Shown: piece after piece, positions 49,795 through 58,262 of the stretch | How the letters are laid out: each line of letters starts with the position of its first letter | How positions within the stretch are numbered: the first letter of the stretch is position 1 | Source of the DNA: an uncultured Candidatus Saccharibacteria bacterium | Lineage (GTDB): Bacteria > Patescibacteriota > Saccharimonadia > Saccharimonadales > Saccharimonadaceae | Assembly (NCBI GenBank): GCA_945873065.1 | Contig: CAMCBN010000004.1 | Coordinates: forward strand, 1 to 64,000 | Reading direction: 5' to 3' | Length of the DNA: 64,000 nucleotides | Notes under the pieces: model-generated | Seen by the model: only the letters and a program-made list of their open reading frames with translations | Told to the model about the DNA's origin: nothing | The model's database searches: none | Position numbers and translations under genes: made by a program

Positions 49795-51057
49795 ATGAAA
49801 AACGACATGCCCCATTACAATAAAGTGGCTAGCCATGAGGCTCATCAAGGGTCGTTTGACACCTGTCTGCTGCTGTATTCTGGCGGTTTAGATACCTCAG
49901 TGATGCTAAAGTGGCTACAAGACAAATACCACTGCCAGGTTATCACCTTGACAGTCAACATCGGCCAGACTAACGACGATTTAGCTGCGATAGAGAAAAA
50001 AGCTCGCGACCTCGGCGCTATCAAAGCGATCACTGTTGATGCGCGCGATCAGTTCGCCAACGAACTATTGTCGATAGCCATCAAAGCCAATGCCGACTAT
50101 CAAGGTGGCTACGCCCTGAGTACTCCCCTAGGACGGGTGATCATTTCACGACTAGCTGTTGAATACGCTGCCAAATATAACTGCCAGGTCATCGCCCACG
50201 GCGCGACTGGTAAGGGCAACGATCAGGTGCGATTCGAGAGCTATATCACTACGCTCAATCCCGACCTAAAAATTGTCGCTCCAGTGCGAGAATGGAGCAT
50301 GGGACGAGAAGAAGAAATCGCCTACGCCAAACGACACGATATACCAGTACCACATAGCGACGATTCACCATACTCGACTGACGAGAATATGTGGGGCATC
50401 ACTAGCGAGGGAGGCGAAATCGAGTCGCCAGTTCATATACCGCAATATCGGGCTATTTTGAACTGGTGCTCCACGCTAGATGCCGCACCCGAACAACCAC
50501 AAGATATCACACTTGAATTCCGCCATGGTATCCCAGTGACACTCGATGGTAAGTCGCTATCGCTGAAGCAACTGATTCACCGCTGCAACCAAATCGGTGC
50601 CAAACATGGTGTCGGTGTAGCAACTTTGATCGAAGATCGGCTCGTCGGACTAAAGGTGCGCGGTGTCTACGAAAACCCAGGCGCTGCTATTTTGATCGCC
50701 GCCCACAAAAAACTCGAACAATTAGTCTCGACGCGCACGGAAAATGAATTAAAGGAAGAAATTGACAAAAAATGGGCCTACCTCACCTATGCTGCTCAAT
50801 GGTTCGAACCAGTGATCGGCCACCTTCACGCCTACATCGACCACCAGAACCGCAAGGTCACTGGCCGGGTAACAGTACGACTCTACAAAGGCACTATCAC
50901 CATAGTCAGTCTCGACTCGCCACACTCTCTACTTGATTTAAACTTGGCTACATTCAACACCAACCAAGCATTCAACCAAAATTCATCCGCTGGGTTTATT
51001 GAAATTTACTCACTAGCACAGCGCACAGCGCACGGAGCCTATCATGACGAACAATAA
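49795..51057 (+). CDS. argG: argininosuccinate synthase
   Basis: Joins citrulline and aspartate using ATP. PP-loop LLLYSGGLDTSVMLKWL near residue 27, VNIGQTND, GGYALSTPLGRVIISRLAVEYA, HGATGKGNDQVRFE near 145 and SPYSTDENMWGITSEGGEIE near 195 are all family motifs. 420 residues, normal, with about 20 extra at the N-terminus. AAAGGAGG lies 6 bases before the ATG. Controlled by the arginine attenuator upstream and overlapping argH by 14 bases. No other arginine genes are nearby, so it probably salvages citrulline. Confidence 0.96.
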   Translation: MKNDMPHYNKVASHEAHQGSFDTCLLLYSGGLDTSVMLKWLQDKYHCQVITLTVNIGQTNDDLAAIEKKARDLGAIKAITVDARDQFANELLSIAIKANADYQGGYALSTPLGRVIISRLAVEYAAKYNCQVIAHGATGKGNDQVRFESYITTLNPDLKIVAPVREWSMGREEEIAYAKRHDIPVPHSDDSPYSTDENMWGITSEGGEIESPVHIPQYRAILNWCSTLDAAPEQPQDITLEFRHGIPVTLDGKSLSLKQLIHRCNQIGAKHGVGVATLIEDRLVGLKVRGVYENPGAAILIAAHKKLEQLVSTRTENELKEEIDKKWAYLTYAAQWFEPVIGHLHAYIDHQNRKVTGRVTVRLYKGTITIVSLDSPHSLLDLNLATFNTNQAFNQNSSAGFIEIYSLAQRTAHGAYHDEQ

Positions 51058-52249
51058 TAACAAACTATGGCAAGCCGCTAGCTCTGGCACTCTTCACCCC
51101 GCTATAGAACATTACACTGTAGGTGATGACCAAAGTCTCGACCAAAAACTGCTAGGATACGACATCACCGCTACACGAGCCCACGCTCATATGCTGTCGA
51201 CTATCGGCATAATTAGCACCGACGAATACCAGCGACTGGCTCGAGCCCTTGAGGGATTGCACACCGCTTGGCAACAGGGGGATTTCGTAGTTGACGATCG
51301 ATTCGAAGATGGTCACAGCGCTATAGAAATATACCTTACCGAACAACTCGGCGATATTGGCAAAAAAGTCCACACTGGCCGCAGCCGTAACGACCAAGCG
51401 CTAGTGATGATGCGCCTCTACCTCAAGGATCAATTGAAGCACGTCGCCACCGCCCTCGCCACAACCGTTGACACCTATCGCGCGCAGCAGTATCAGTTCT
51501 CTGACCTGCCTATGCCTGGATACACCCACAGCCAAAAAGCCATGCCAACCACTGTAGGCGCTTGGCTGGGATCATACGGTGACGCCTTTGCAGACCTAGT
51601 AGACTACATCAAATCCAGTCGTGGAGTCATTGACCAAAATCCCCTAGGTAGCGCCGCAGGATTTGGTGTTAGTCTGCCACTAAATCGGCAAATGACTACG
51701 CAAGAGCTAGGTTTTGCTAAAGTCCAGGACAACCCATTGTATTGTGGCTTGTCGCGTGGTGCTTTTGAGTTAATCGCTGTGCAAGCTCTCAACCCCATCA
51801 TGGTATTCGCTGGCAAGTTTGCTTCGGATATGATTTTGTTCACCACCCAAGAATTCAACTTATTTTCGCTACCGACCACTATGACTACTGGCTCGTCGAT
51901 CATGCCACACAAACGCAACTACGATGTTTTTGAAATTATGCGAGCAAGAGCACATGGCTTTGCCAATCATGCAATGCAGCTACAAGCAGTGTCGACGGGC
52001 GTTGGTAGCGGCTATCACCGCGACCTACAGTTGACCAAGCAAGTGACGATCAGTGCCTTTGAAACAGCCATCGAAACACTCGAAGTGCTAGCGCTCTGCG
52101 TCGCCCATCTGACACCACACGAAGCTAATCTTCGTGCTGCCATGACCGACGAACTTTACACCGTCGCTGAAATCAACAGATTAGTCGAACGAGGCGTACC
52201 GTTTCGTGACGCTTATCGCCAAGTCAAACAACGACTCAGCGAAGAGTAA
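51044..52249 (+). CDS. argH: argininosuccinate lyase
   Basis: Splits argininosuccinate into arginine and fumarate. Fumarase/aspartase superfamily: DGHSAIEIYLTEQLGDIGKKVHTGRSRNDQALVMMRLYLKDQL near residue 85, PGYTHSQKAMPTTVGAWL, NPLGSAAGFG, and the signature TGSSIMPHKRNYDVFE near 285. 401 residues, shorter than the usual 450-460, the C-terminus being trimmed. The signature has Tyr where most members have Pro (KRNY rather than KxNP). Translated together with argG through overlap. Confidence 0.95.
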   Translation: MTNNNNKLWQAASSGTLHPAIEHYTVGDDQSLDQKLLGYDITATRAHAHMLSTIGIISTDEYQRLARALEGLHTAWQQGDFVVDDRFEDGHSAIEIYLTEQLGDIGKKVHTGRSRNDQALVMMRLYLKDQLKHVATALATTVDTYRAQQYQFSDLPMPGYTHSQKAMPTTVGAWLGSYGDAFADLVDYIKSSRGVIDQNPLGSAAGFGVSLPLNRQMTTQELGFAKVQDNPLYCGLSRGAFELIAVQALNPIMVFAGKFASDMILFTTQEFNLFSLPTTMTTGSSIMPHKRNYDVFEIMRARAHGFANHAMQLQAVSTGVGSGYHRDLQLTKQVTISAFETAIETLEVLALCVAHLTPHEANLRAAMTDELYTVAEINRLVERGVPFRDAYRQVKQRLSEE

Positions 52250-52277
52250 ATTTTGGCAGGTGCCATCGCCTGGCGAT

Positions 52278-52306
52278 TTGCACTCACTAGAGTTTTTTGT
52301 TAGAAT
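52278..52306 (+). promoter_or_regulatory. rpmE promoter
   Basis: TTGCAC (52278-52283), 17-base spacer, TAGAAT (52301-52306), 9 bases to the ATG; transcript probably has a 2-3 base leader. Confidence 0.65.
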
Positions 52307-52315
52307 ATTTAGGTT

Positions 52316-52702
52316 ATGAAAAGCAGTATTCACCCACAGAACTATCGCCCAGTCGTATTCAGCGACGATCAAGCGGGCTTCGCGTTCTTGACTCAGTCAA
52401 CGGCGCAAACAGACGACACTGTCGTCTGGGAAGATGGCAACACCTACCCATTGGTCAAGGTGCATATTTCATCAGCTTCTCACCCATTCTTCACCGGTGA
52501 AGAAAAGATTATCGACACCGAAGGTCGCGTCGATCGCTTTAAGGCGCGCCAAGCCGCTGCTGAAGCACGCCGCGCTGCTCTTGCCAACAAAGCAAAGAAG
52601 GCCAACGCCAATAAGGCAGCCAAGGTAGCCGCCAACGAACCGAAGAAGTCAGCCAAAAAATCTTCGACAAAAGCCAAACCCGCCAAGGAGGGCGACAACT
52701 AA
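52316..52702 (+). CDS. rpmE: 50S ribosomal protein L31, type B, with basic extension
   Basis: bL31 that forms part of bridge B1b between subunits. The core [58 protein letters not shown] is the type B (no zinc cysteines) form, residues 1-75. The remaining 50 residues are a long Ala/Lys-rich tail ([21 protein letters not shown]) not found in standard L31. Probably leaderless. Type B alone without zinc means no zinc-dependent exchange is indicated here. Confidence 0.95.
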   Translation: MKSSIHPQNYRPVVFSDDQAGFAFLTQSTAQTDDTVVWEDGNTYPLVKVHISSASHPFFTGEEKIIDTEGRVDRFKARQAAAEARRAALANKAKKANANKAAKVAANEPKKSAKKSSTKAKPAKEGDN

Positions 52703-52725
52703 AGCATCTGTAATGCGACAATTAA

Positions 52726-52761
52726 CTAAAAACACCTTGGGATAGCCTAAGGTGTTTTTAG
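52726..52761 (+). terminator. rpmE terminator
   Basis: CTAAAAACACCTT (52726-52738) pairs with AAGGTGTTTTTAG (52749-52761), 13 bp, followed by TTTTC. Confidence 0.85.
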
Positions 52762-52828
52762 TTTTCACAATTCATACCAGCCCCTGCTAGTTTAGTCAAA
52801 AACACCAACTCCATACACTAAGAAAGAG

Positions 52829-52856
52829 CCCCACTCTTTTACTAGAAAGAGTGGGG
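52829..52856 (-). terminator. strong hairpin downstream of the lipoprotein gene
   Basis: CCCCACTCTTT (52829-52839) pairs with AAAGAGTGGGG (52846-52856), 11 bp. On the minus strand it is followed by CTCTTTCTT, so it may end the lipoprotein transcript about 100 bases after its stop. The rest of the gap 52703-52957 holds nothing else I recognise. Confidence 0.6.
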
Positions 52857-52957
52857 TGAGGACGGCAAAGCGAGATTGCAAACGAGTCTCTAGCTGCCAC
52901 ATATTGAGGTTGTCCCAAGATTACTCTCTTTGGATTTGTCAAATTGTATGACAAGCG

Positions 52958-53680
52958 TTAACGCGACTCTACTGTGTGACTCTCGTATTTTGTGATCATA
53001 TCGTTAACTATCGCTTGTGTTCCTGTCGCGCTTTTTACTGCGCCGTTGGGATATTCTTCTTCCCCTGTCTGACTCGGTTTCTTGTATCCCTGTACGGTCA
53101 CTTCGTCGGGTGCAAATGGCTTGTCTTGTTTCATCTGGACTATCCCTTCAAGCGTAGTATGTTGCTTGCCCGATGAATCGTAAACCGTTGCCGAGATATA
53201 GCCTTCCTCTAACTTCGTATCAGGATCACCAAGATAATCGCGCAGCTCCTTATCGGTTATGACACGGTCTTGGTTTGAATCAACCTCTTTCGAAGAGTTT
53301 GTGAACATATAATATCGCTCGTCAAATCGTGACCCATCCTCGGGGGTCTGCCCGTAAGTCACCCGGCGTGTCATGTCGAGGTACGGCTCTTTGCCATCTT
53401 CCGTGTGACTGTATTCAACTGACACATCCAAACTATGACGGCGGTCATTAATCCTGTCCTCTACCACTGGGGTACTGCCATATTTATCACGCCAAATGTC
53501 ATTCAGCTCGGTACCTGTCGCCTGAGCCTGATACTCCATATCATCAAGCGCCTGCAGCGCAGAATCACGCGCTGCTGTATTGACACGATCGTAATCTCCC
53601 ATGCTAATCTTGCGATCTTCCTGCACCTCTACAGGTCCATTTTCTCCCGCTCCGCAGCCTGCCAGTGCACTAACTGCCAC
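52958..53680 (-). CDS. lipoprotein, N-terminus frameshifted
   Basis: Putative surface lipoprotein. The open frame starts at a GTG with MAVSALAGCGAGEN: a lipobox LAGC but only the end of a signal peptide. Upstream in the same frame the DNA encodes SSAVVAGLVAVSALAGC, a good hydrophobic core without a start codon, while a leaderless-type ATG at 53751 opens another frame (MSMENRSTNERRRGRGRQLL, then stop). One missing base in GGGCGGGG (53712-53705) would join them. The mature part, 230 residues, is acidic and unrecognised. Confidence 0.7.
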   Translation of the reverse strand: MAVSALAGCGAGENGPVEVQEDRKISMGDYDRVNTAARDSALQALDDMEYQAQATGTELNDIWRDKYGSTPVVEDRINDRRHSLDVSVEYSHTEDGKEPYLDMTRRVTYGQTPEDGSRFDERYYMFTNSSKEVDSNQDRVITDKELRDYLGDPDTKLEEGYISATVYDSSGKQHTTLEGIVQMKQDKPFAPDEVTVQGYKKPSQTGEEEYPNGAVKSATGTQAIVNDMITKYESHTVESR

Positions 53681-53763
53681 TAGACCTGCTACAACAGCTG
53701 ACGACCCCGCCCACGGCGACGCTCATTCGTACTTCGATTTTCCATGCTCATGGACCAACTATA
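53681..53763 (-). other. promoter and out-of-frame signal peptide of the lipoprotein gene
   Basis: TGG TATAGT (53766-53758), exactly 6 bases, then ATG at 53751. The 20-codon frame from this ATG gives the basic n-region of a signal peptide and stops at a TAG; the hydrophobic region is in the -1 frame. Either a true frameshift mutation, a programmed shift at GGGCGGGG, or a sequencing error in the G run. Confidence 0.55.
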
Positions 53764-53830
53764 CCACATAATGCAAGAAATAGAAATAGCACTCACCCTC
53801 TGCGTATCGGCGATAGCCCTAAAACGGCTA

Positions 53831-56800
53831 TCAGTCTACACGTCGCGCGGCACCACTGAGGGTGTAGCCGTTGAAACTAGCCGTTAACTCACCATCGGCA
53901 ATATCTACCAAGGGTAGTGCACTAAGTTGTCGCTGCATTTCATCGAACAGTGTCGGACGGTTGGTCGATGATTCACCTGCCTGGTCGAGAGCGATCGCTG
54001 GCACCGCACCGATAGTTGCAGCCATCTGCTTGCCATAATCTATCACTGCCGACAAAAAGCTAGCAGGATCGAACTTGCGTATTTGATTTTCTGTCGGATT
54101 GATACCACGCAGTGCAAGCACCCGATTACCTGCCCGATCACACGTTTCTATCATGAGCGCCGAACCGACCAAACGTTGCCGACCATCTATCGATGTTCGC
54201 CGCATTATCACACCAGTGATATTCGGGAAGTTATCTGCCAACGACTGAGTCTGCGTCGTCCAACACACATCACCTACATAGCCCGACAGCTCGAGGCCGA
54301 GTCCCCGTGTCGGGATAAGGTCAATAGTCACCATATTAGCAGTATCGTCATTGGATGTCTCATACTGCCGAAGGGCTTGGCGTAATGTCCCGGCACCAAA
54401 AAGCCCTTCGTAGGCCTTGACCACAGATGGATGGGCGAATTGGTGACTCGTCACCAACCGGTCGGCAAAGTCGCTCATCACGCGCACACCGGTAATTGTC
54501 ACGTCGGTCGTATCGACCGCAGTCACTTCTTCGTATGCTGCAGGCCCCATTCGCTTTAGCTCCTCTGCCATCGCCAAGCGTCGCAACGATGACTGACACG
54601 ACCGCACTGTATACAAATGCGGAAATAAATCAGCAATATCTGGCCTATCATCACCCGCTAATTGGTCTAGAGCCTGCTTCAAACCATCTACTCGCCTCTG
54701 TTCGTTCAAGCGATAAAATCGCTGCTTGCCTGACGCGAGCGCCATGTACGCTTCATCTACACCAGTATCGATATCGCGTAGCCGTCCTACTGCTCGCATA
54801 TACTCGTGCTTTACTGTCTGGTGTAATGTATCAAAAATATCATCAACGCCACCAGGTACCTCGACAGCCGCAATATCAGCACCGATAAGCGCCATACGCT
54901 CCGTTAAGTCTGGCGTCATGGCAAACCCAGAGGTATTGCGTCGATTTGTTTTAATATCATACCGAAGAGGCGAAAACGGTAGCAGCGAATACCGCTCGCC
55001 TGCTTCGCAACAATGGTGAATAGTCTGACCAAGGCGATCATTTGCTCGATATATACCACTGTCGGTTTCATATATCTGTCCTACTAACGACTGAACGAAT
55101 GGCGACATATCTGTGAGATGTAGTATATCATTTGACACCTCAACCTGTTGGAATATTTGTGCTAGCCTCTGCACTACCACACGAAATTGCTCAACCCCCT
55201 TAGTGCCCGATAAAGTCACTCCAATGAGCCGTGCTTCATCAGATACTACACCACGATGTAATTCATCGAGAATGCGATATCCTTCCTTGGTCGGACCGCA
55301 AGCTGCCATACAGCTGCTCGTTTCGCGTAATTTGGTGATCAACTCACGACTTTGCGAGCTAAGCGATGAGCGCTTCATTAGGTCTGGTCGATGCATCACT
55401 ATATCGGCTAGGGAGGCAAACTCATGCGCGTGTAAGTCATCGGCGGTGAGTCGACCGATGAATCGATCCAACCCTCGCTGGTAGAACCAATCCGTCGCAA
55501 ACTGGAAATCATCTATCGTATCGATAAATGCCAGCACTCCATCACATTGTCCACGATCAGCGACGCGATCAAGTAATTCACTCGGTGAAATCGAACCGAA
55601 AACGTCCTGCCGCTTCACCGTTGCAAAGCGCCGATCTTCTTGCTGTGAATTTTCACGCTGCAAGAATGTGCTCATATTTCGCACCAGCCGCTGCACATAT
55701 ATCGGCGAGTAGTGTGATGCTTCTAGTGTCACATCAATAAGTTCGCTGGCTACTTCATCTGCTGGCTGCCCCGAGGCTATCACCAGCTGTTCTAGCGTGT
55801 AGCCCGGAACCACCCCCTGTTTCATCACCGGATAAGCCCGACGACATAAGTCGGCGACCGAGATACCATCGCGCTGTAACAATTCATGAATCTGCTGTTT
55901 TACCTGAGCTTGGTTACGACAGAGCACGTCGAGGATAAGCCCCTCAGCATTGCTATCAAGCGCTTGGTGATATAATGCATCAACTGCAGCAATCTGCGTT
56001 GGCGATCGTTCCAGAAAAGCGATATCCGTTAGCCGTTCGTCGCCACACGCTTCACGAATCTGTTGCTGATGAGCTCGTACGGCTTCAGCCACCCAGTCTC
56101 TGACATCATATTCTTCGGCGCCTTGTATTCCTAGATTGATTGGTAGCTCGTATACATCGTACCGACGAGCGATCTTCCCCACTTCTTCGGGCGATATAGT
56201 CAATACATCTGGGCTAATATCATCATAGGTCAAGAGATGATGGTCTACATCCGACCTAGCACTATGACTCTGCAGGAATCGTCGTTGCTCTTCTGTGTTC
56301 ATATAGCCCATAAGCGCGACAAAACCTCTCGCTCCTTGATCTATGCCAGCGCGCAACAAAACCTGCTGAGCATCGGGCGTCAACTCATCAAACCCTGTCC
56401 AAAACGGATCGACGACGTTGTCGATTAGATTCACATCGTCCATCAACAGCTCCTCGACCCTACTAAATGCTGCTCGGCCCGTCGCTTCATGTTGCAGCAC
56501 CTCTCTGATAAGCATACTCTTTTGAGACTGCGACCATATGTCATCGTTTGGACCTTGCCAATGTTCGACATATAGTTGCACTGCCTGTGGCTGAGTCAAT
56601 GAGCTCTCGAATAGTCCCGACAAAACTTCGTGTTTCAGGCCAAGTAGATCACTCATAACACCGTGCGGTGTGGAATTTTCTTCCGCAGTGATAGCGCCAG
56701 TCAGTGTACAAAATAACTGTTGTCGTAGTACCATGTCATCAATATCTGCCACGGCAGTGACTGTCTGGCGTATTTCTTCGTATAATTGGGTCCGCTCACG

Positions 56801-56998
56801 CTCGCGATCGTCTGTCTTTTTGCGTGAGTCACCGCCAAAGCTCCGACTGCCAAACCGTTCTACAAATACTCGCAGATGCTTTTCACACACAGCAACAGCG
56901 ATATTTGGCTCGACCATCCGCTCTGGATCATCGCGCCCTTGCGCTACATCGCTATAATATCCGCGTAGCTGCTGCTCCATATCAAACAAATAGCCCAT
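53831..56998 (-). CDS. large hypothetical protein, 1055 residues
   Basis: Not recognised. Mostly helical, soluble, with no signal peptide or membrane span. The C-terminal 160 residues look like a separate domain: LGLELSGYVGDVCWTTQTQSLADNFPNI, RLVGSALMIETCDRAGNRVLALRGINPTENQIRKFD and STNRPTLFDEMQRQL. Repeated long helices in residues 100-650 could form a solenoid. It overlaps the M16 peptidase gene by 17 bases at its start (ATG at 56998; 56980 is an alternative) and so lies on the secA transcript. Confidence 0.78.
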   Translation of the reverse strand: MGYLFDMEQQLRGYYSDVAQGRDDPERMVEPNIAVAVCEKHLRVFVERFGSRSFGGDSRKKTDDRERERTQLYEEIRQTVTAVADIDDMVLRQQLFCTLTGAITAEENSTPHGVMSDLLGLKHEVLSGLFESSLTQPQAVQLYVEHWQGPNDDIWSQSQKSMLIREVLQHEATGRAAFSRVEELLMDDVNLIDNVVDPFWTGFDELTPDAQQVLLRAGIDQGARGFVALMGYMNTEEQRRFLQSHSARSDVDHHLLTYDDISPDVLTISPEEVGKIARRYDVYELPINLGIQGAEEYDVRDWVAEAVRAHQQQIREACGDERLTDIAFLERSPTQIAAVDALYHQALDSNAEGLILDVLCRNQAQVKQQIHELLQRDGISVADLCRRAYPVMKQGVVPGYTLEQLVIASGQPADEVASELIDVTLEASHYSPIYVQRLVRNMSTFLQRENSQQEDRRFATVKRQDVFGSISPSELLDRVADRGQCDGVLAFIDTIDDFQFATDWFYQRGLDRFIGRLTADDLHAHEFASLADIVMHRPDLMKRSSLSSQSRELITKLRETSSCMAACGPTKEGYRILDELHRGVVSDEARLIGVTLSGTKGVEQFRVVVQRLAQIFQQVEVSNDILHLTDMSPFVQSLVGQIYETDSGIYRANDRLGQTIHHCCEAGERYSLLPFSPLRYDIKTNRRNTSGFAMTPDLTERMALIGADIAAVEVPGGVDDIFDTLHQTVKHEYMRAVGRLRDIDTGVDEAYMALASGKQRFYRLNEQRRVDGLKQALDQLAGDDRPDIADLFPHLYTVRSCQSSLRRLAMAEELKRMGPAAYEEVTAVDTTDVTITGVRVMSDFADRLVTSHQFAHPSVVKAYEGLFGAGTLRQALRQYETSNDDTANMVTIDLIPTRGLGLELSGYVGDVCWTTQTQSLADNFPNITGVIMRRTSIDGRQRLVGSALMIETCDRAGNRVLALRGINPTENQIRKFDPASFLSAVIDYGKQMAATIGAVPAIALDQAGESSTNRPTLFDEMQRQLSALPLVDIADGELTASFNGYTLSGAARRVD

Positions 56999-58262
56999 TT
57001 AATTTTGCGTGAAGTTGCTCAATCAAAGCTTTTTCTCCGCTGCTCACTCCCGCCAGGGCCCAAGTATTCGCCGCAACAAAATCACGCGCTACATTATGCA
57101 TTTGCGCCAGAGTGATCTGTTGAATGCGCTGCGGTGCGTTGTCATAATCCTTGACGTAATCATCCCAAAAATACCGGCCACTATAATAACCACTAATCTG
57201 TGCTACAGTCTGAGCCCCCATCTGATGACGACCAAGACCATACGACTTTGCAGCATCTAGCTCAGCTTGAGTGATCTCGCCGCGCAATACAGCTTGCAGC
57301 TCGTGTACAATGACCGCAAAGAGCTGTGGCGCTTTTTCTAGCTCGACCTCACCACCGAAGTCCCAGCTGCTTTCGTACTTACCGACCGACGCGTCACTAA
57401 ACATACCATACGCCATGCCTTGTTTGCGTACTGCACCAAGGATACGTGAATGCATAGTGCCAGTCAAAATATGGTTAAGGCAATCAATAGCGGAATCTTC
57501 TGCATCAGTCAACTCACGCGGAATTTCCATAGACCAACCAAAAGTCAGATTGCTCGCTTCCTTGCGACGGATCAAAGTCGGCCCACCGCTATGCAGTTCG
57601 TCGCGTGGCACCACGAAACGCTCGCCACGTGGCAACTGCCAACCCTCTAGCAAACGCTTGATTTTCGCTTTCCGTCCTTGTAGTTTACCTGCGATGACGA
57701 ATCGTAAGTTGTCGCTAGTATGTGTCCGTCGATGATGCTCACGAATATCATCAAGTGAAATCGCCGCTATTGTCCGGAGGCGTTGATTGTAATTATATAC
57801 ATCACACCCTAGTAATTGTTGCATCTTCGGCCAAAGTACGCGGTTATGATCGTTGAGATATCCGGTTAATTCACTGCGAACATTACCTTTTTCGGCCTCA
57901 AGCTCAGTTTGGTTAAACCTCGGCTGAGTGATCGCCACTTGCTGTAATCGCAAAATCCGCTCCCACTCGAAGTCAGCGCAATCCGCCACGTACACCATCG
58001 ATAAATCGCTAGTCCAAGCGTTGTGATAAGCACCATTCTTGGTGAATTCTGCCTCATACTCATGTTCACTAGCGAAATCCGCATTAGCACCAAATGCCAT
58101 ATGCTCCATCACATGGGCTGTCTCATAAATATCCTTACTAGTAACGTAGCGATTACCAGCCCGAAACTGAAATTGAAAGCTCATAACTGTCGCTCCTGGC
58201 ACATCGATCAATAAACCACGAGCGCCATTCTTGAGACACACCTCCGTCACAGTATGTTGCAT
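56982..58262 (-). CDS. M16-family zinc peptidase
   Basis: Insulinase/processing-peptidase type protease. The inverted zinc motif HxxEH is present as TAHVMEHMAFGANADF near residue 48, with the distal Glu in LEAEKGNVRSELTGYL. The C-terminal half is the inactive M16 repeat. 426 residues, typical for the single-chain bacterial type. It begins directly after the secA stop and overlaps the 1055-residue gene, implying one operon that links protein export with proteolysis. Confidence 0.91.
   Translation of the reverse strand: MQHTVTEVCLKNGARGLLIDVPGATVMSFQFQFRAGNRYVTSKDIYETAHVMEHMAFGANADFASEHEYEAEFTKNGAYHNAWTSDLSMVYVADCADFEWERILRLQQVAITQPRFNQTELEAEKGNVRSELTGYLNDHNRVLWPKMQQLLGCDVYNYNQRLRTIAAISLDDIREHHRRTHTSDNLRFVIAGKLQGRKAKIKRLLEGWQLPRGERFVVPRDELHSGGPTLIRRKEASNLTFGWSMEIPRELTDAEDSAIDCLNHILTGTMHSRILGAVRKQGMAYGMFSDASVGKYESSWDFGGEVELEKAPQLFAVIVHELQAVLRGEITQAELDAAKSYGLGRHQMGAQTVAQISGYYSGRYFWDDYVKDYDNAPQRIQQITLAQMHNVARDFVAANTWALAGVSSGEKALIEQLHAKLNGLFV

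Noticed and set aside
53812..53832. Hairpin GATAGCC/GGCTATC at the end of the 1055-residue gene as a terminator
   Set aside because: Only 7 bp and no T run on the minus strand; it also overlaps the stop codon.
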